Shown piece by piece: positions 10,837-22,565 of a stretch of DNA of 64,000 nucleotides. The DNA comes from Portulaca oleracea (lineage: Eukaryota; Streptophyta; Magnoliopsida; Caryophyllales; Portulacaceae): NCBI GenBank assembly GCA_029582165.1, contig CM055890.1, forward strand, positions 3,638,044-3,702,043, in the 5' to 3' direction. Position 1 is the stretch's first letter, and every line of letters begins with the position of its first letter. The notes beneath the pieces were generated by a model. The model did not search any database. It was not told the DNA's origin and saw only the letters and a list, made by a program, of their open reading frames with translations. The translations under genes were made by a program, and so were the position numbers.

Positions 10837-11580
10837 GCCTAAGGAAAAACTTACGCAAGTTAGGGATGTGGTCTTCATGCCTTTCAGATTTGGCAATCAT
10901 GTCATCCACATATGCTTCTATCTCCTTGTGGATCATGTCATGGAGTAAGGTAGTGACGGTGCGTTGGTAAGTAGTACTGGCATTCTTAAGCCCACATGGC
11001 ATAACAACATAGCTGAAGGTTCCCTAGGGAGTGATAAAAAATGTTTTCTCCATGTCTTCTTCAGCCATTTTGATCTGGTTATAACTAGCATACCCATCCA
11101 TAAATGACAGGAGATCATGACCACATGTATGATCAACCAGGACATCGATGTGTGGCAAAGGAAGGCAATCCTTAAGGCTAGCCTTGTTCAAATCCCTAAA
11201 ATCAACGAACATTCATACCTTCCCATCGTTCTTTGGTACGGGGACAATATTGGCTACCCATTGTGGAAACTTTATAATTCTGATGAACTTAGCCTCTAAC
11301 TATTTCCAAAACTCATCATGGATCTTATCGGACCATTCATTCTTGATTTTGCGTGGACACTACTAGACAGGCTTAGCATTCGGATAAAGAGGTATGGCAT
11401 GCTCGGCGATCTCCCGGTCGATCCCAGGAATATCCTCATAAGACCAAGTGAAAACTTTGATAAACTCTCTCAAGATAGTTGAGAACTCATTTTGCTCCCC
11501 TTGGGTTAATGATTTGCCAATTTTGAACCAAACTAAACTAAAGGGTGGGATGCTTCATGTGATAATGGAGGAAAGAATGG
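10837..11580 (-). pseudogene. Element A reverse transcriptase fragment
   Basis: The reading goes from EFIKVFTWSYEDIPGIDREIAEH (linker before RT), through KIKNEWSDKI, PQWVANIVPVPKNDGKV, VDFRDLNKASLKDCLPLPH, FMDGYASYNQIKMA and MPCGLKNASTTYQRT to the catalytic EAYVDDMIAKSERHEDH. It breaks at FLRLH where the E1 LTR starts. Stops at several Arg, Gln or Trp positions and a stop before GTFSYVV show it is dead. Confidence 0.85.
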
Positions 11581-13037
11581 GGAAGGTCACATGAAACCAG
11601 GATCTATGGAAGGCTCTTTTGTTGTGAGGACTTTTGTGGATTCAAGAAATAAGAAAGATTGTTTCTTGAAGAGGAAAGAGAGAAAGTGACGTGAGAGAGA
11701 AAGAGGGAGAGAGTTTGTTTTGGCGTGAGGCCTTTGTGAGGGAAGAGAGAGAGGGAGTTTGTTAGGGTTCTTTTGTGAGAGAGAGAGAGAGAGGGAGGGT
11801 GAACGACTTGAGAGAGGGGGAGGGAGAGAGGGTGACGTCAATTGAGAGGGAGAGAAAGAGGAGGGTGACATTTGTTTGGGGGAGGTTAGAGAGAAGGATG
11901 AGAGCTTAGGGTTTATCTTAACTATATTGATAGAAAGATAAAGAGTAATTATCTTAACTATATTAATAGAAAGATAATAACAAGATAGTTCAAGGGATTT
12001 ATCTTGATATAGAAACACCACAAGAAAGAAACCCTAGGGCTAACATGACCTTTATCCTAGTTATAGAAACACCTTCTAGGATCAGGGTGCAACCTCTTCC
12101 TAAACCAGTTGATTGCCAAACCTAGAGACAATAGAAGAAATTAACGAGGTTCTTCACCAAACACTCAAGGGGTAAGCTAAAAGCTTGATTCTATTTATGG
12201 TTGATAAACGGGGTGCCTTTGAAAGACTACAAGCCTAGCTATTTATACTACTATAGGCCTATATGGACTGGGACTCTATCTTGGAGTGCAAGCCAACCTA
12301 ATATGACTAGGAGTACTCTAACTTGGCGTGCAAGCCAAGGTTTCCTAGTCCTAGATGCCTTGTCAATTCTACTCTCCCTTGGATTAGGACTCCTGATCCT
12401 AAGGGGCGTTAGTTATAACAACCTTATCCTAATAGGACTTGGTTTTCCTAATCCATTATGGATTAGTTACAAAATAAGCCAACCTTATCTAGGATAGCAA
12501 TTAATCTTGGCGCCTAATCTAAGTAATTCACATGCCTAAAACACACACACACACACTGTTTTTGAATATTCTAGAACACCTTAGAACACTCTAGGCTAAT
12601 CTAGACTCCTACTAGACTTGATGCTCAAGTTTATAACTTACTTGGCACCTTACATGACTCAAAATAATAAGGGAATAATGTAAATCACACCAAAATTAAC
12701 TAAAAAACTTAAATATAAAAGTTACATCCAAAAGACAAAAACTGTGAAATTCAATTTGCATTTTGCTTTTGCAGTTCTTGGACTTGGACGTTGATTGGCC
12801 TTTTGGACGTGACTTTGGGCTTAGATTCACTTTAGCATGTTTGGACATCCTCTTGAAACAAGAAGCACACCATGTGAATGGGCCTTTGGACTTCTACTTT
12901 ATATCTTCCTTCTTTGGCCCAATTGAACTCTATATAATTGAACAGAGTCTTCTTTGCTGGGCTTGATTTGACTGGAGTCTTTTGATAAAGGGCCATATCT
13001 TTATAGTTGTACTTTAATTAGGCCTTCTTGATTGGTC
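11581..13037. other. Unassigned sequence between RT and gag of element A
   Basis: No coding similarity is recognisable, yet this lies where the gag end and protease of A should be, so it is an insertion or replacement. It contains GA/CT-rich sequence (11640-11880), which on the minus strand resembles a plant 5' leader. It also has an imperfect repeat of ATCTTAACTATATT-x-ATAGAAAGATAA at about 11917-11985, TAGGACT-type repeats (12290-12460) and an (AC)n run at 12540-12557. It looks like LTR or promoter-type DNA, but no convincing paired ends with a target duplication were found. Confidence 0.4.
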
Positions 13038-13984
13038 TTAGGGAGAGAGGCGTGGGCTGATTTCCATCAAAAACGGCTCATCATCCCCTTGGTGAATGGC
13101 CATAACATCAGCCAAAGTCACTTTGTCCTTTTGAATCTTACTGTAATGTTCGATGAATGCTCGACGCAAAGCAGTCCAATCTCCTTGAATTTCCAAAGCA
13201 AGGGTATAATACCAATCCAGTGCTTCATCATTCAGCGATGATGGGAAAAGTTGCTTGTAATGTTCAGTGCCGATGCCACGGAGCGGCATCACTCGGTTAA
13301 ACTCCTATACATGATGAGTCAAGTTTGCAGAAGGACTGAATTTCTTCAGAGGTATATCCATTTTACCAGCTATCTTGTCATTAATCTCAGTGGGTGGTTC
13401 GAATTCAACGAACAAATTGGCAAAAACAGGCATGTGACTCATAGCATTCTTGACCACATTTAACTACGCCTTTATCTCTTAGATAGGAGTGTCTTGTAAC
13501 CCAACCTCGGTCTTAACTGGTGCAACTTGAAGGGTTGCCACTGGAGATGGTGGCTTAAGTGTGGAGTCATCTGGAATATGGATGACTCCTGCTATACTGG
13601 AACTTTCCCCTAGTTTTCCTTTACCTTTGTCAACAGTAGTCGCAGAGTTAGGGACACTGATGCGGTGCAGAGCTTCCACTACTCCATTCAAAGTTTCTTG
13701 ATGTTGCTCAATATGACTCTTCTGCCTTCCGATGAATTCTCGCTGTCGAGCGGTATGCTCCTCAACTTTCTTTTCTTGTTGCAAAGCGGCGAAGGTGATC
13801 GAACCTTCCATCTTGTTGAATCTCTCCTCGAGGAACTTGGTCAAAGCAACATTGGCCGAGTTGTCACCTGCGTTTTACTAACAGACATGTCGAATTGCTG
13901 ATGGGGAGAGGCTTTGGGCTTAGGGTTCTACGGGACGTACGTAATCCGAGTTGCGATTGACGGCCTGACAGTCCTGGGATCCAT
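13038..13984 (-). pseudogene. Element A gag (truncated, frameshifted)
   Basis: The start is taken at the minus-strand ATG at 13984 (MDPRTVRPSIATRITYVP). A frameshift near 13850 leads to TKFLEERFNKMEGS, a coiled, Glu/Gln-rich N-terminal region, and a linker VDKGKGKLGESSS. The gag core follows: LRGIGTEHYKQLFPSSLNDEA, LDWYYTLALEIQGDW, LRRAFIEHYSKIQKDKVTL. It is cut after DDEPFL, well before the usual end. Confidence 0.78.
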
Positions 13985-15350
13985 GCTAGACTCGGGTCTC
14001 CTATACTAACTAAGGAACAACACACAAATCAAAGATTGACCTTTTGAATGAAACAACCCTTCCCAATGAATGCATGACTTAACCGACCTACATGGGACCA
14101 CCTAAGATGCATGACCTATATGCTGCCATGAAGGAAGACTCACCTGGGACAAGGGTTCGCATGACCTAATTAACTTTACATGAACCTAAGGACAACTTGA
14201 TCATTATAAAGGACCGAATAAAGCCAAGTATGGCGAATCGGGACTGAATAAGGAATCACGAGTCAGTGTTTCTCAATTTGGATGGGCTTCATCCACAGGC
14301 CGACCGTTTGAAGGAGAAACCATAACTCAGTTCAACTCAAGCCATACTGACTATTACGCGGGCTAGAATAATCATTATAAGGACAAACAATTTATTCTTT
14401 CTATATTTTTTATTATATTTACCAGGAAAGCGGGTATTGTAAAGGACTGGATAAAACCAATGACAAGTGAGTTGTAATTAACTTATAGTCTTAATTATTG
14501 AATATGATATGGTTGGGCCTAACCACGGGCCGACCATAAATTGGGATGGACTTAACAATTAATTCGATAAATTAATTTACTCAAACCCGGTGGTTATTAA
14601 TCATCCTAAGACTTTACCTATTAACTTTGTTTTGACTTTTATTAGATTTTTTGGACCTTAGTTGAGAGAATGCCATAAAGGGCCATGTAGAATCATCAAA
14701 GGCAAGTTGAGTTTACTTTATGAACCAAGATAATTAACCCTTATAGATAAATGGGCCCACCCACTAGGTCAACCATAACTTTTGAGGTTAAGTAACCTAG
14801 TTGTAAACATGACTCTTCTCAGCCCAGGAAAATGACTACTATATGGACTAGAACAACATCTCTAGACTTGGGTTGACTCTTTACAACAAAAGTAAAAACA
14901 TAGCACGTAGCATACATATGAACAAAGGGTATCCTAACTAAGGCTCTAAATTGGGATTATTGGCTAGATAGGCTTATGTACTCGCCCCGGTGCATTCTCG
15001 TTGTAAAGGCAACTTCAATGTATAGGGTTTTGCTCTTCGTGGCTCGTGTGGAGACCTCGAAGAGTGATGCATGAGTGGATGTAGTGACTAAGGCTCCCTT
15101 GGTGTAAAGGCACTAACAGAGTATAGCTGCTTGTGCATCCCATGGGTATTATTTTGTAGTATTCAGGAAAACCTAAATCGCCGCTCTAAGTGCAACATGG
15201 CCCACATACGTGGCCAAGAGGTAGCCCGGTATATGCAGTGCATTTATGCCTAAAATAGAATGACTTAATACTATAAAGTAAAAAACTTATCTTCCTTCCA
15301 AAATTTTAAAGCACACTAAACTTCTTTCAAGTTTTACCCACTTTTAAAAC
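13985..15350 (-). other. Element A 5' leader
   Basis: Noncoding sequence of about 1.35 kb between primer site and gag. It matches, in inverted orientation, the leader of B (19884-21155) and more distantly that of C (52346-53357). Shared words include the CATATACCGGGC stretch, GACTCTTCTCAGCCCA and AAGGACTGGATAAAACCAA-type segments. Long leaders are normal in Tat/Ogre elements. Confidence 0.7.
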
Positions 15351-15368
15351 TCCCCAGCGGAGTCGCCA
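15351..15368 (-). other. Element A primer binding site, tRNA-Arg
   Basis: Minus-strand TGGCGACTCCGCTGGGGA differs at one position from TGGCGACTCCACTGGGGA, the complement of the plant tRNA-Arg 3' end, seen unaltered in element C at 52328. It lies seven bases inside the LTR end. Confidence 0.82.
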
Positions 15369-15375
15369 AAAATCC

Positions 15376-16095
15376 TGTGCACATTTTTCCTCGCCATTCG
15401 GGCTTCCGAACGTCCACGCGGATTGAGGTATGATTTGATGATTTGTGCTGGGGTTTGAACATTTGAAAAAGACTCTTTAAGGGATTTTAATTATACATTT
15501 CAGGAATAATATTTGTTAAATCACTTTCCCTTTACTTGTGAATTTTATGAGTCATTGAATTAAACATTCAAGAGTGAACATCCTCTTGTTCCAAACTCTT
15601 TTAAATTTAACCAATTTTGCTCATTCAAATGTTAGGGTCGGAAGAAAGAAGTTTATGCAAGTATTTAATAGAAATATATAAAGAAAAACCTTAAAGTTGC
15701 ATCAGCACATTGTAAAACCATGTTTTACAACAGTTTATGCAACCCGATGTGCTTTGGTTCGAAATGGGAGTCGACACTCGACTTTTTAAAGAGAAAAGCT
15801 AAGAAAAACAAAAGAGAAAAACAAGAAATACTCTGTCTGCGAAACCCAAGAATGGATTCGGGGGTAAGGCTACGAACCGAAAAGTAGGAATTTTAAGAAT
15901 TCGCCTCTCACGAAAGGAAAGACTGTACTAAAAGTTTTAAGTGTGCTTTTATAAAGTTTGGAAAGAGGATAAATAGGAACTTTATAGAATCATTTCATTG
16001 AACATGCAACATGAATTCATATACACTTTATTTACAAGAAAACAAAGAACTTTAAAGCTTACATGGTGCTAACTTGAAGAAAAGGCCTCGGCTTG
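15376..16095 (-). repeat. Element A partial LTR (R/U5 part)
   Basis: The LTR end is TGTGCACA at 15376 (minus-strand ..AAAAATGTGCACA). It matches, inverted, the last 720 bp or so of the B LTR (17948-18670), including the words GAATCCATTCTTGGGTTTCGC and GTCTTTCCTTT(C/T)GTGAGAGG. It stops where the B LTR begins; the U3 part is missing. Confidence 0.8.
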
Positions 16096-18670
16096 TGTAG
16101 ACACCGGGATTTTGACGCATAAAATAATATAAAAATAAGAGCGGAAGAAATAAAAGAAGTTCGATAAATGCATGCATTTTACATGTGTTTTGTTCACCTA
16201 GATCAACATACATGATCACATGTGGTCCATCCTAGCTACATGTACATTTTTTTATATAAAACTCGAGCCATGCAAACCCTAAAAGCAAGTGCGGGAGGTC
16301 GCGAGATTGAATCCTCACAAGAGCATCTAAAAACACCTCTCAAAAGCTAGCTAAACAATACAATCACTCTGTCTAGTGTGAACCACCTATTCCCTAGGTT
16401 GGTTGACTCCTCACCCTACCGTCCATGCATGCATGGACGAGGAGGGATCCATCCCCCCCTGCCTGAAGGCCAATCTGCCTTGGAGGCTCCGCCCACACGT
16501 CGTCAATTGACCACCTGCCACAGTCCAAGCTAGGTGAGATCCCCCTACTGCCTTGGTATTCTGCACAGCTCGGAGATTACTATGCATGCATGCATGCATG
16601 CATACATGTAGGGCTGTTCATTGGGTCAAACCCGGACCAGACAGGACCAGACCGAATCGGACCGGAACCCGAAATAGCAAAAAAGTTGGACCCAAAGACC
16701 GGACCGAAAACAACCGGTCCAAGCCCAGACCAACCCAATTGGTATTTGGACCAGACCAACCCAGACCAGTTTGGACCAATTGAGATCTTTTTGAAATTTT
16801 TCTGTTAAAATTTGTACAAAGACTAATTAATTAATTAATGTATGTCCATTGTTAGGAAGCACATTTTTTTGTATTACGTGTTATTGTTTATGATGGAAAA
16901 TTTTAGAAAATAATAAATTATTATAATTTAAAAAAATTTAAAAATCATATAATAACAATGATAAAATACATAAGTATAAAGCTATAAAACTAGCCTAAAT
17001 ACTCCCCAATTATGATATATAATATTAAAAATTGACAATGATAGGTTGCAAAAGATATATAATATTAAAGTTTACTAATACTTAATCACCATTGTCTATT
17101 TATTACGTGAGTATGAATGATGAATCTGTATGATACAAAGTTAGGACTCATAGAATCATTAGATTAGGAAATAGAATATTTTTTTGAAGTTATAATATGA
17201 TAGATTGAAAGATGTGATTGACGGAAATCACATTCACAGAATCAGTGAAACACAATTGGTACCAAAAGTTGTGATTATGGATTTTTTTAAAAAAATTAAA
17301 TTTTATAATAATTGGGTTTCCGGTCCGGGTCCGGGTTTTTCAGGGTTTAGACTGACCCGGACCGAAACCCGAAAACCAAAAAAAGACGGACCAAAGACCG
17401 GACCGGTTACCATTCGGTCCGGGTTTTTGGTCCGATTTATTTGGGTCAACCGGTCCGAACCGGAATATGAACAGTTCTACATACATGTATCTCTCTACTC
17501 CTCTTAGCCTATAAATACTACTCCTCTCCATGTCATTTTCATCAACCAATTCAGTCGTCATCTATCCCACTCTACTCATTCTATAATCTCTCATTTTGTC
17601 TACATCTCTCTACTTCTTATACTCTCATATCATCTCTCTTATCATTCTACTACTATCCTATTCTTCTATCATCTTTTTTACCACCATTATCTTCCTATTC
17701 CTTCCATCACAAAAAGCCTAAACATTTATCCTATTCTATCCCTCCAAAACTCCACAAAAAACCCTAGCCTAAACACATCCCAAAACTACAAAAAAGCCTT
17801 CTTATTTTCCCCATTTCTACCCTCTCTTTAACCCTTTTTTCTACTATGTTTTCTATCATCCTTTTTGCACTTGGAGAGGAAGGTTCTAAGGCATCAAGAG
17901 GATCCAACGAGCATCTAAAGGCTAGGCAATGCTTTTTCCCACAAAGTGACGATGTAAGCTTCAAAGTGCTTCTCTTTTGTTGTAAATAAGTGTATATTTA
18001 TACCTTTTTTTTTATCTTATATATTACATTCTTATTGCATGGTTCAATGAAGTAATTTTATAAAGTATTCATTCATTTCCCTTCCAAACTTTATTAAAAG
18101 CACATTCTTAAACTTTTAGGAGAGTCTTTCCTTTTGTGAGAGGCGAACTCTTAAAGCTTACTTTTCGAGTTCGTAGCCTTACCTCTGAATCCATTCTTGG
18201 GTTTCGCAGGCGGAGTCTTTCTTTATTTCACTTTTGGTTTTGTCTTGGCTTTTCCCTTAAAAAGTCAGGTGGAGACTCCCATTTTGAACTAAAACACATC
18301 GAGGATTGCATAAACTATGGTTAACATGGTTTTACAATGTATCGATGCAACTTTAGGGTTTTCTTTCCGATATTTCTAAATTATGGTTGCATAAATTACT
18401 CTCTTCCGAGCTTAACATTTAAATGAGCAAATGGGATTAAATTTAGAAGAGTTGAGAACAAGTGGATGTTCACTCTTAAAGGTTTAATTCCATAACTCAT
18501 AAAATACATAAGTAAAGGGAAAGTGATTTTACAAAATATTATTCATGAAATATAAGATAGACTTCTTTAAAGAGTTTTCAAAGGTTAAACCCCAGCACAA
18601 ATCACCGAATCACACCCCCAATCCTAACATGGACGTTCGGAAGCCCGAACGACGAGAAAAAATGTCCACA
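16096..18670 (+). repeat. Element B 5' LTR
   Basis: Starts TGTAGACACCGGGA, like the C LTR (TGTAGACACCGAAT), and ends AATGTCCACA before the primer site. TATAAATA lies at 17510-17517, followed by CATCAACCAAT, also shared with C. Upstream palindromes include GTCCATGCATGCATGGAC near 16420-16438. A GCAT microsatellite (16581-16604) abuts the hAT insertion. Net length without the MITE is about 1.7 kb. Confidence 0.8.
16609..17479. mobile_element. Non-autonomous hAT-type MITE
   Basis: 871 bp with imperfect terminal inverted repeats (TAGGGCTGTTCA left; TAGAACTGTTCA as the reverse complement of the right end). It is flanked by a perfect 8-bp target duplication CATACATG at 16601-16608 and 17480-17487. 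Subterminal regions hold many GGTCCGG/CCGGACC and GGACCAGACC words, and the middle is A/T-rich. There is no transposase, so it depends on a hAT transposase in trans. Confidence 0.9.
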
Positions 18671-18677
18671 GGATTTT

Positions 18678-18694
18678 TGGCGACTCGATTGGGG
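18678..18694 (+). other. Element B primer binding site, tRNA-Arg
   Basis: TGGCGACTCGATTGGGG, seven bases after the LTR end. It differs from the C copy (TGGCGACTCCACTGGGG) at two positions. Confidence 0.75.
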
Positions 18695-18715
18695 AGTTTT
18701 CTTGAAGTGGGTGAA

Positions 18716-19878
18716 TGTTGTCGTACTTTTGGGAGTACGGTTGTCGATCTCAGGGAGTTGTGTTCTAAGCACTCAGAGCGGACTCAACTGTTTCAAGTTA
18801 GGTAGATTAACCAAGGATGTGATGGTGATGATAACTACAAACTACGAAAGCAATAAAAAGATGCTCAGACAACAAAATCGATATTCAACAACTAATCAAT
18901 TTGAACGACCTAATCTACCAATTCTAAACAAGCAACTAAGAGTGATCGGTTGCACCATTAAAGCTCGCCAAAGCCCTCTCTCGAGGGTCAAGGGCTAGTC
19001 TAACTATTCCAACTACCTATTCTCATGGAGTTAGTCTAATTAAACTACAAGAATAGCAACCCTAGACCTAATTAGAATTCGACTATTCTCATGTCCAAAA
19101 CCCTAACTATTTTCTCTACCACACTAGCAAATTAACCTCACCTCTCTGCGTACATCAATTTCCTAAGAAATATAGATGAACACGCTCTCAAGCATTTCAT
19201 GAACACATGGTGGGCAAGAGAAAACCTCTAACTACAAGCATGAATTTATATAGAATAGGCCTAAACAAGATTAACTAGCCATCAAACAATTGAATCACAA
19301 CCCAAACAACACAAAACTAACAAGAAATTAACATAGGAGAAAGTAGAGAGAGAAAGGGATAGAAGAGCTTAGTCTTGAATTGAACGCGAAGAATGAAATT
19401 GTTGAATTCTTGAACAAAGACAATCAAATCTCATTCTTCAATGGAAATCTATCCTAGAACTAGAGAGACTAGGGAGGAAACCTCCCTTCAAGCCTAGATA
19501 TAAACTGTAAAAAGAAAATAACGTCGAATGGAAAGATGTCTGTTTTCTAATTAATAAAACTACTTAAAACTAAATACTGCAAACTGGCACGGGTGCCTGT
19601 GCCGATTGGCACACCTAGGTGTGCAGAACTAGAAATCCTAACTTCGCTTCTAATTTCTAGCGCGAGTATATTGGCTTCCTTTGCTCCTTAATTCCAATAT
19701 TTTACCTCTAGTGCCATCATCACTTATCTCAAGTTACCTAAAAATAAGACAATTAAACAATTTAGTCTCAATTAGTAAAGATGGAAAAAATCACTATTAA
19801 ACTTATACTAAATGACTTAGATAAGTTCAATTAAACAATAAACACGGAGGTAAAAAGTGGTAAAACCGAGGCTCAATA
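18716..19878 (-). repeat. Athila-type solo LTR in element B leader
   Basis: 1163 bp flanked by GTGAA at 18711-18715 and 19879-19883. The related leader of A is uninterrupted here (GTGGGTAAAACTTGAAAG), giving an empty site. The plus-left end is TGTTGTCG; the minus start reads TATTGAGCCTCGG, matching the edge of the E1 LTR (TATTCGGTCTCG). It carries TCGATCTCAGGGA near 18740, and palindromes GGCACGGGTGCC (19586-19597) and the perfect GCACACCTAGGTGTGC (19609-19624). It is evidence of LTR-LTR recombination having removed an internal region. Confidence 0.85.
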
Positions 19879-19883
19879 GTGAA

Positions 19884-21155
19884 ACTTGAAAAAAGTTTGT
19901 GTGCTTTAAATCTTTGGAAGGAAAATGAATTTTACTTTATATTATTAAGTCATTCTTTTAGGCATAATGCATTGCATATACCGGGGCACTCCCTTGACAT
20001 GTAATATGTCGTAGGAGCACATAAATCGGTGGTATTAAGCTTTTTCTCTTGAAACCACAAAAATAACCCATGGGATGTCGGACCGGCTATACTCAATTGG
20101 TGACCTTACACCGAGAGAGCATTGGACACCACATCCACTCATGCATCACTGTACGAGTTACACTCGAGCCTCCAAGAGCAACACCCCACCCATTCAAGTT
20201 GCCTTTACAACAAGAATGCACCGAGGCGAGTACATGAACCGCTAAACCTTATCCAGCCAATAAATCCTTTTGTACATAGAGCCTTGATTAGGATACCCCT
20301 TTGTTCATATGGATGTTATGTGCTACGTGTTTAAATTCATTGTAAAATAATCGACCTAAGTTTAGGAATGTTGTTATAGTCCGTATAGTAGTCATTGGGC
20401 TGAGAAGAGTCTTGTTTACCAACTAAGAAGTTCAACCTCAAAAGTTACTGTTAACCCAGTGGTTGGGCCCATTTATCTATAAAGGTTGATCTTCGATCTT
20501 GGTTCATAAAGTAAACTCAACTCACCTTTGATGATTCTAAATGGCCCTTTCTGACATCTTCTTAACAAAGGTCCAATAAACCTACCTAAAAGTCCAACAA
20601 AAGAAAATGGGTAAAGTCTTAGACTGTGTAATAATCACCTGGTTTGAGTGAATTAATTTATCGAGTTAATTTTTGAATACATCACATTCATGACCGGCCC
20701 TTGGTTAGGCTCAACCATGTTGGATTTATCAGTTAAGTCCATAAATTAATTATAACTCACCCGTTGTTGGTTTTTTCCAGTCCTTTACGATACCCATTTT
20801 CACAAACAAGTAGAATAAAATAAAAATAAAATAGAAAGGCGTCAGGCGGTCAGTCTTGTTGATCATCATTCTAGTCCGCATAATAATCAGTACCGCTTGA
20901 GTTGGCCCAAGTAGGATGTCCAAGTTACGGATTCTCCTTAAAACGGTCAGCCTATGGATGGGGCTCATCCGAATTGAGAAACACTGACTTTTACTCCCAT
21001 ACTCAGTCTTGACTCGTTGTGTTTGGTTTTATCCGGCCCTTTAACATGATCAATGGTCTTTTAGGGTCATATAGGATTAGGATCATGCAAACCCGTGTCC
21101 CGGGTGAGTCACCTTGTTCAGTCAGCTTATAGAATGTGCATATTAGGAAGTCCCA
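19884..21155 (+). other. Element B leader
   Basis: Noncoding. It resembles C at 52370-53345 and, inverted, A at 13990-15340. It ends at TCCCA (21151-21155), the presumptive target site of E3. Confidence 0.65.
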
Positions 21156-22510
21156 TGACGGAGACCATCCAGCAAATCCAGCACCAGTTCAAGCATCACC
21201 AGCCAGTTCAGACCAGGAGTATGGGGATGATTCAGCAATAGCAGTAGCACGAGCAACATCTACATCATCTTCATCACCCAAGGAAGCTACACCAGCAAGT
21301 TCAGCACCAGCATTGTCAGCAGCAAGCCTTGTTGTGCCAAACTCAGCAGCTGTTAGAGCAATTCCAGTAGAAACAACAGGCTTCCATCCTCAGCAATAGA
21401 CCAATGATACTTCAGCAGCCACCAGCCCACCAACATCATCCATCCAGGTTTGCTACACATTAGTAAGGCAAGTCTTGGCCAGCACAACCACTCATTCCAC
21501 CAGCATTGGCCATTCAGGTCAAATACAGTTCCCAGCAAAACCAGTCCAAGCAAGCATCTTTCTCAATTCTGTATCTCTCGATTGAGTGAGATTCAACCAA
21601 AGGTCCCTAAGAGATTTTTGTTCCTTGACATGCAATTTTCAAGCCCCAAGCAAGTTCCAGTATGTTCAAGCAAGGAGACATTAAGTTACAAGCTTCAAAC
21701 CAAGCAACCCTGCAATGGTTGTTTGTTATCAGTTTTTCCACAACCTCAGCTCTGTAGCCAAGTTATTTTGTTCAGCTACTATGAGGGTTATTTAAGTCTT
21801 TCTCAGCCTTCCTTAAGCTGTTGAGATTACATCCAGCTTAGGAAAAGCCCGGGAAAGTTACTGAGGTAACTTGGGATTACCCTCCCAGCTAGGAATGGTC
21901 AGAAATGCCAAGCTTTAGGGTTTTGGTCCAATCAGAAGCCAACATTTATTTTCCTTTTATTTTCAAATGTATCCGGATTGTATTAGCAAGCATAAGCTGT
22001 AATATGATGTATTTAGTTTATTTCAGTTGCTAGAATAGAAGGGATATTAACAGGTTACTTAATTAATTGCCTCTAATCAAACCGTTTAAGATTAGCTATA
22101 TATAGGTATGTATCCAGCAGCTTGCAAACTAATAAGTGATATTTTCAATAGAAATTTGAGTGCCTTAGTTGAGCCTCTCATTTGTGAGTGTCAGCAAACT
22201 CTCATTTAGGTTGAATCTACTTCATTATCTAGGAGCTGGCATCCCTAGTGGTGTGTGTAGAGCTTACTTGCTTCAATGGTGGTGTGCCTGTATCTGCTGA
22301 GGTAACTAAGCGCTTGCCCTTGTGTTTATTCTGTGGTGTGTCTGTATCAAAGTTAATACAAGCCTATCCTTTTATTTCCTTGTTGGGTTATCATCTAATC
22401 CAGCTAATTTTTTCCAATTAGCTTTGTTTAAAACCATCTACATTGTGTGTGAAGTCCTGTGTGGTGTATTGTGAGGTGAAACTCTGATCTTGGTGACGTT
22501 GCATACATCA
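21156..22510 (+). repeat. E3 5' LTR
   Basis: Starts TGACGGAGACCATCC and ends GCATACATCA; 1355 bp. Two more copies in the window share both the start and body (25821-27171 complete; 28291 partial). TATATATAG near 22098 is a likely TATA box. The first 244 bp are open in the frame that continues the integrase, encoding an Ala/Ser/Pro-rich tail. Confidence 0.88.
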
Positions 22511-22513
22511 TCT

Positions 22514-22525
22514 TGGTATCAGAGT
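22514..22525 (+). other. E3 primer binding site, tRNA-iMet
   Basis: TGGTATCAGAGT starts four bases after the LTR end. Eleven bases match the complement of the initiator tRNA-Met 3' end, the common primer of plant chromoviruses. Confidence 0.85.
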
Positions 22526-22565
22526 TGTGTTCTATCTTAGAGTGTGTTGTTTGAGATAGTTTAAG

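Larger units (their letters stand above)
10832..16095 (-). mobile_element. A: Tat/Ogre-like retrotransposon, truncated, minus strand
   Basis: Minus-strand order: partial LTR (16095-15376), tRNA-Arg primer site, long leader, gag (13984-13038), an unassigned interruption, then RT (11580-10837) cut by E1. The RT words (PQWVANIVPVPK, YVDDMIAKS, NASTTYQR) and the primer site TGGCGACTCCGCTGGGGA are those of Tat/Ogre elements. Its LTR is broken at 16095, where element B begins. Confidence 0.82.
16096..21155 (+). mobile_element. B: Tat-like LTR plus leader, truncated by E3
   Basis: 5' LTR 16096-18670 (TGTAGACACCG..TCCACA), primer site 18678-18694, then a leader that ends where the E3 LTR starts at 21156. 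No gag is left. Two later insertions are clear: a hAT MITE in the LTR and a solo LTR just after the primer site. It is head-to-head with A and of the same family. Confidence 0.8.

Noticed and set aside
11587..12021. 144-codon minus frame rich in Ser/Leu/Pro
   Set aside because: Produced by a CT-rich leader-like stretch; no domain.
12743..13073. Possible small LTR or insertion TGTGAAATTC..TTTCCATCA with AAAAC on both sides
   Set aside because: The 5-bp match is low complexity, and removing the piece does not restore the gag frame of element A.
16553..16808. Pro/Thr-rich frames around 16553-17507
   Set aside because: They arise from GGACCGGACC-type subterminal repeats of the hAT MITE.
21136..21399. 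Stand-alone small Ala/Ser-rich gene
   Set aside because: It starts in the B leader and continues in the E3 LTR; the same frame in the 3' LTR is the integrase tail, so it is not a separate gene here.
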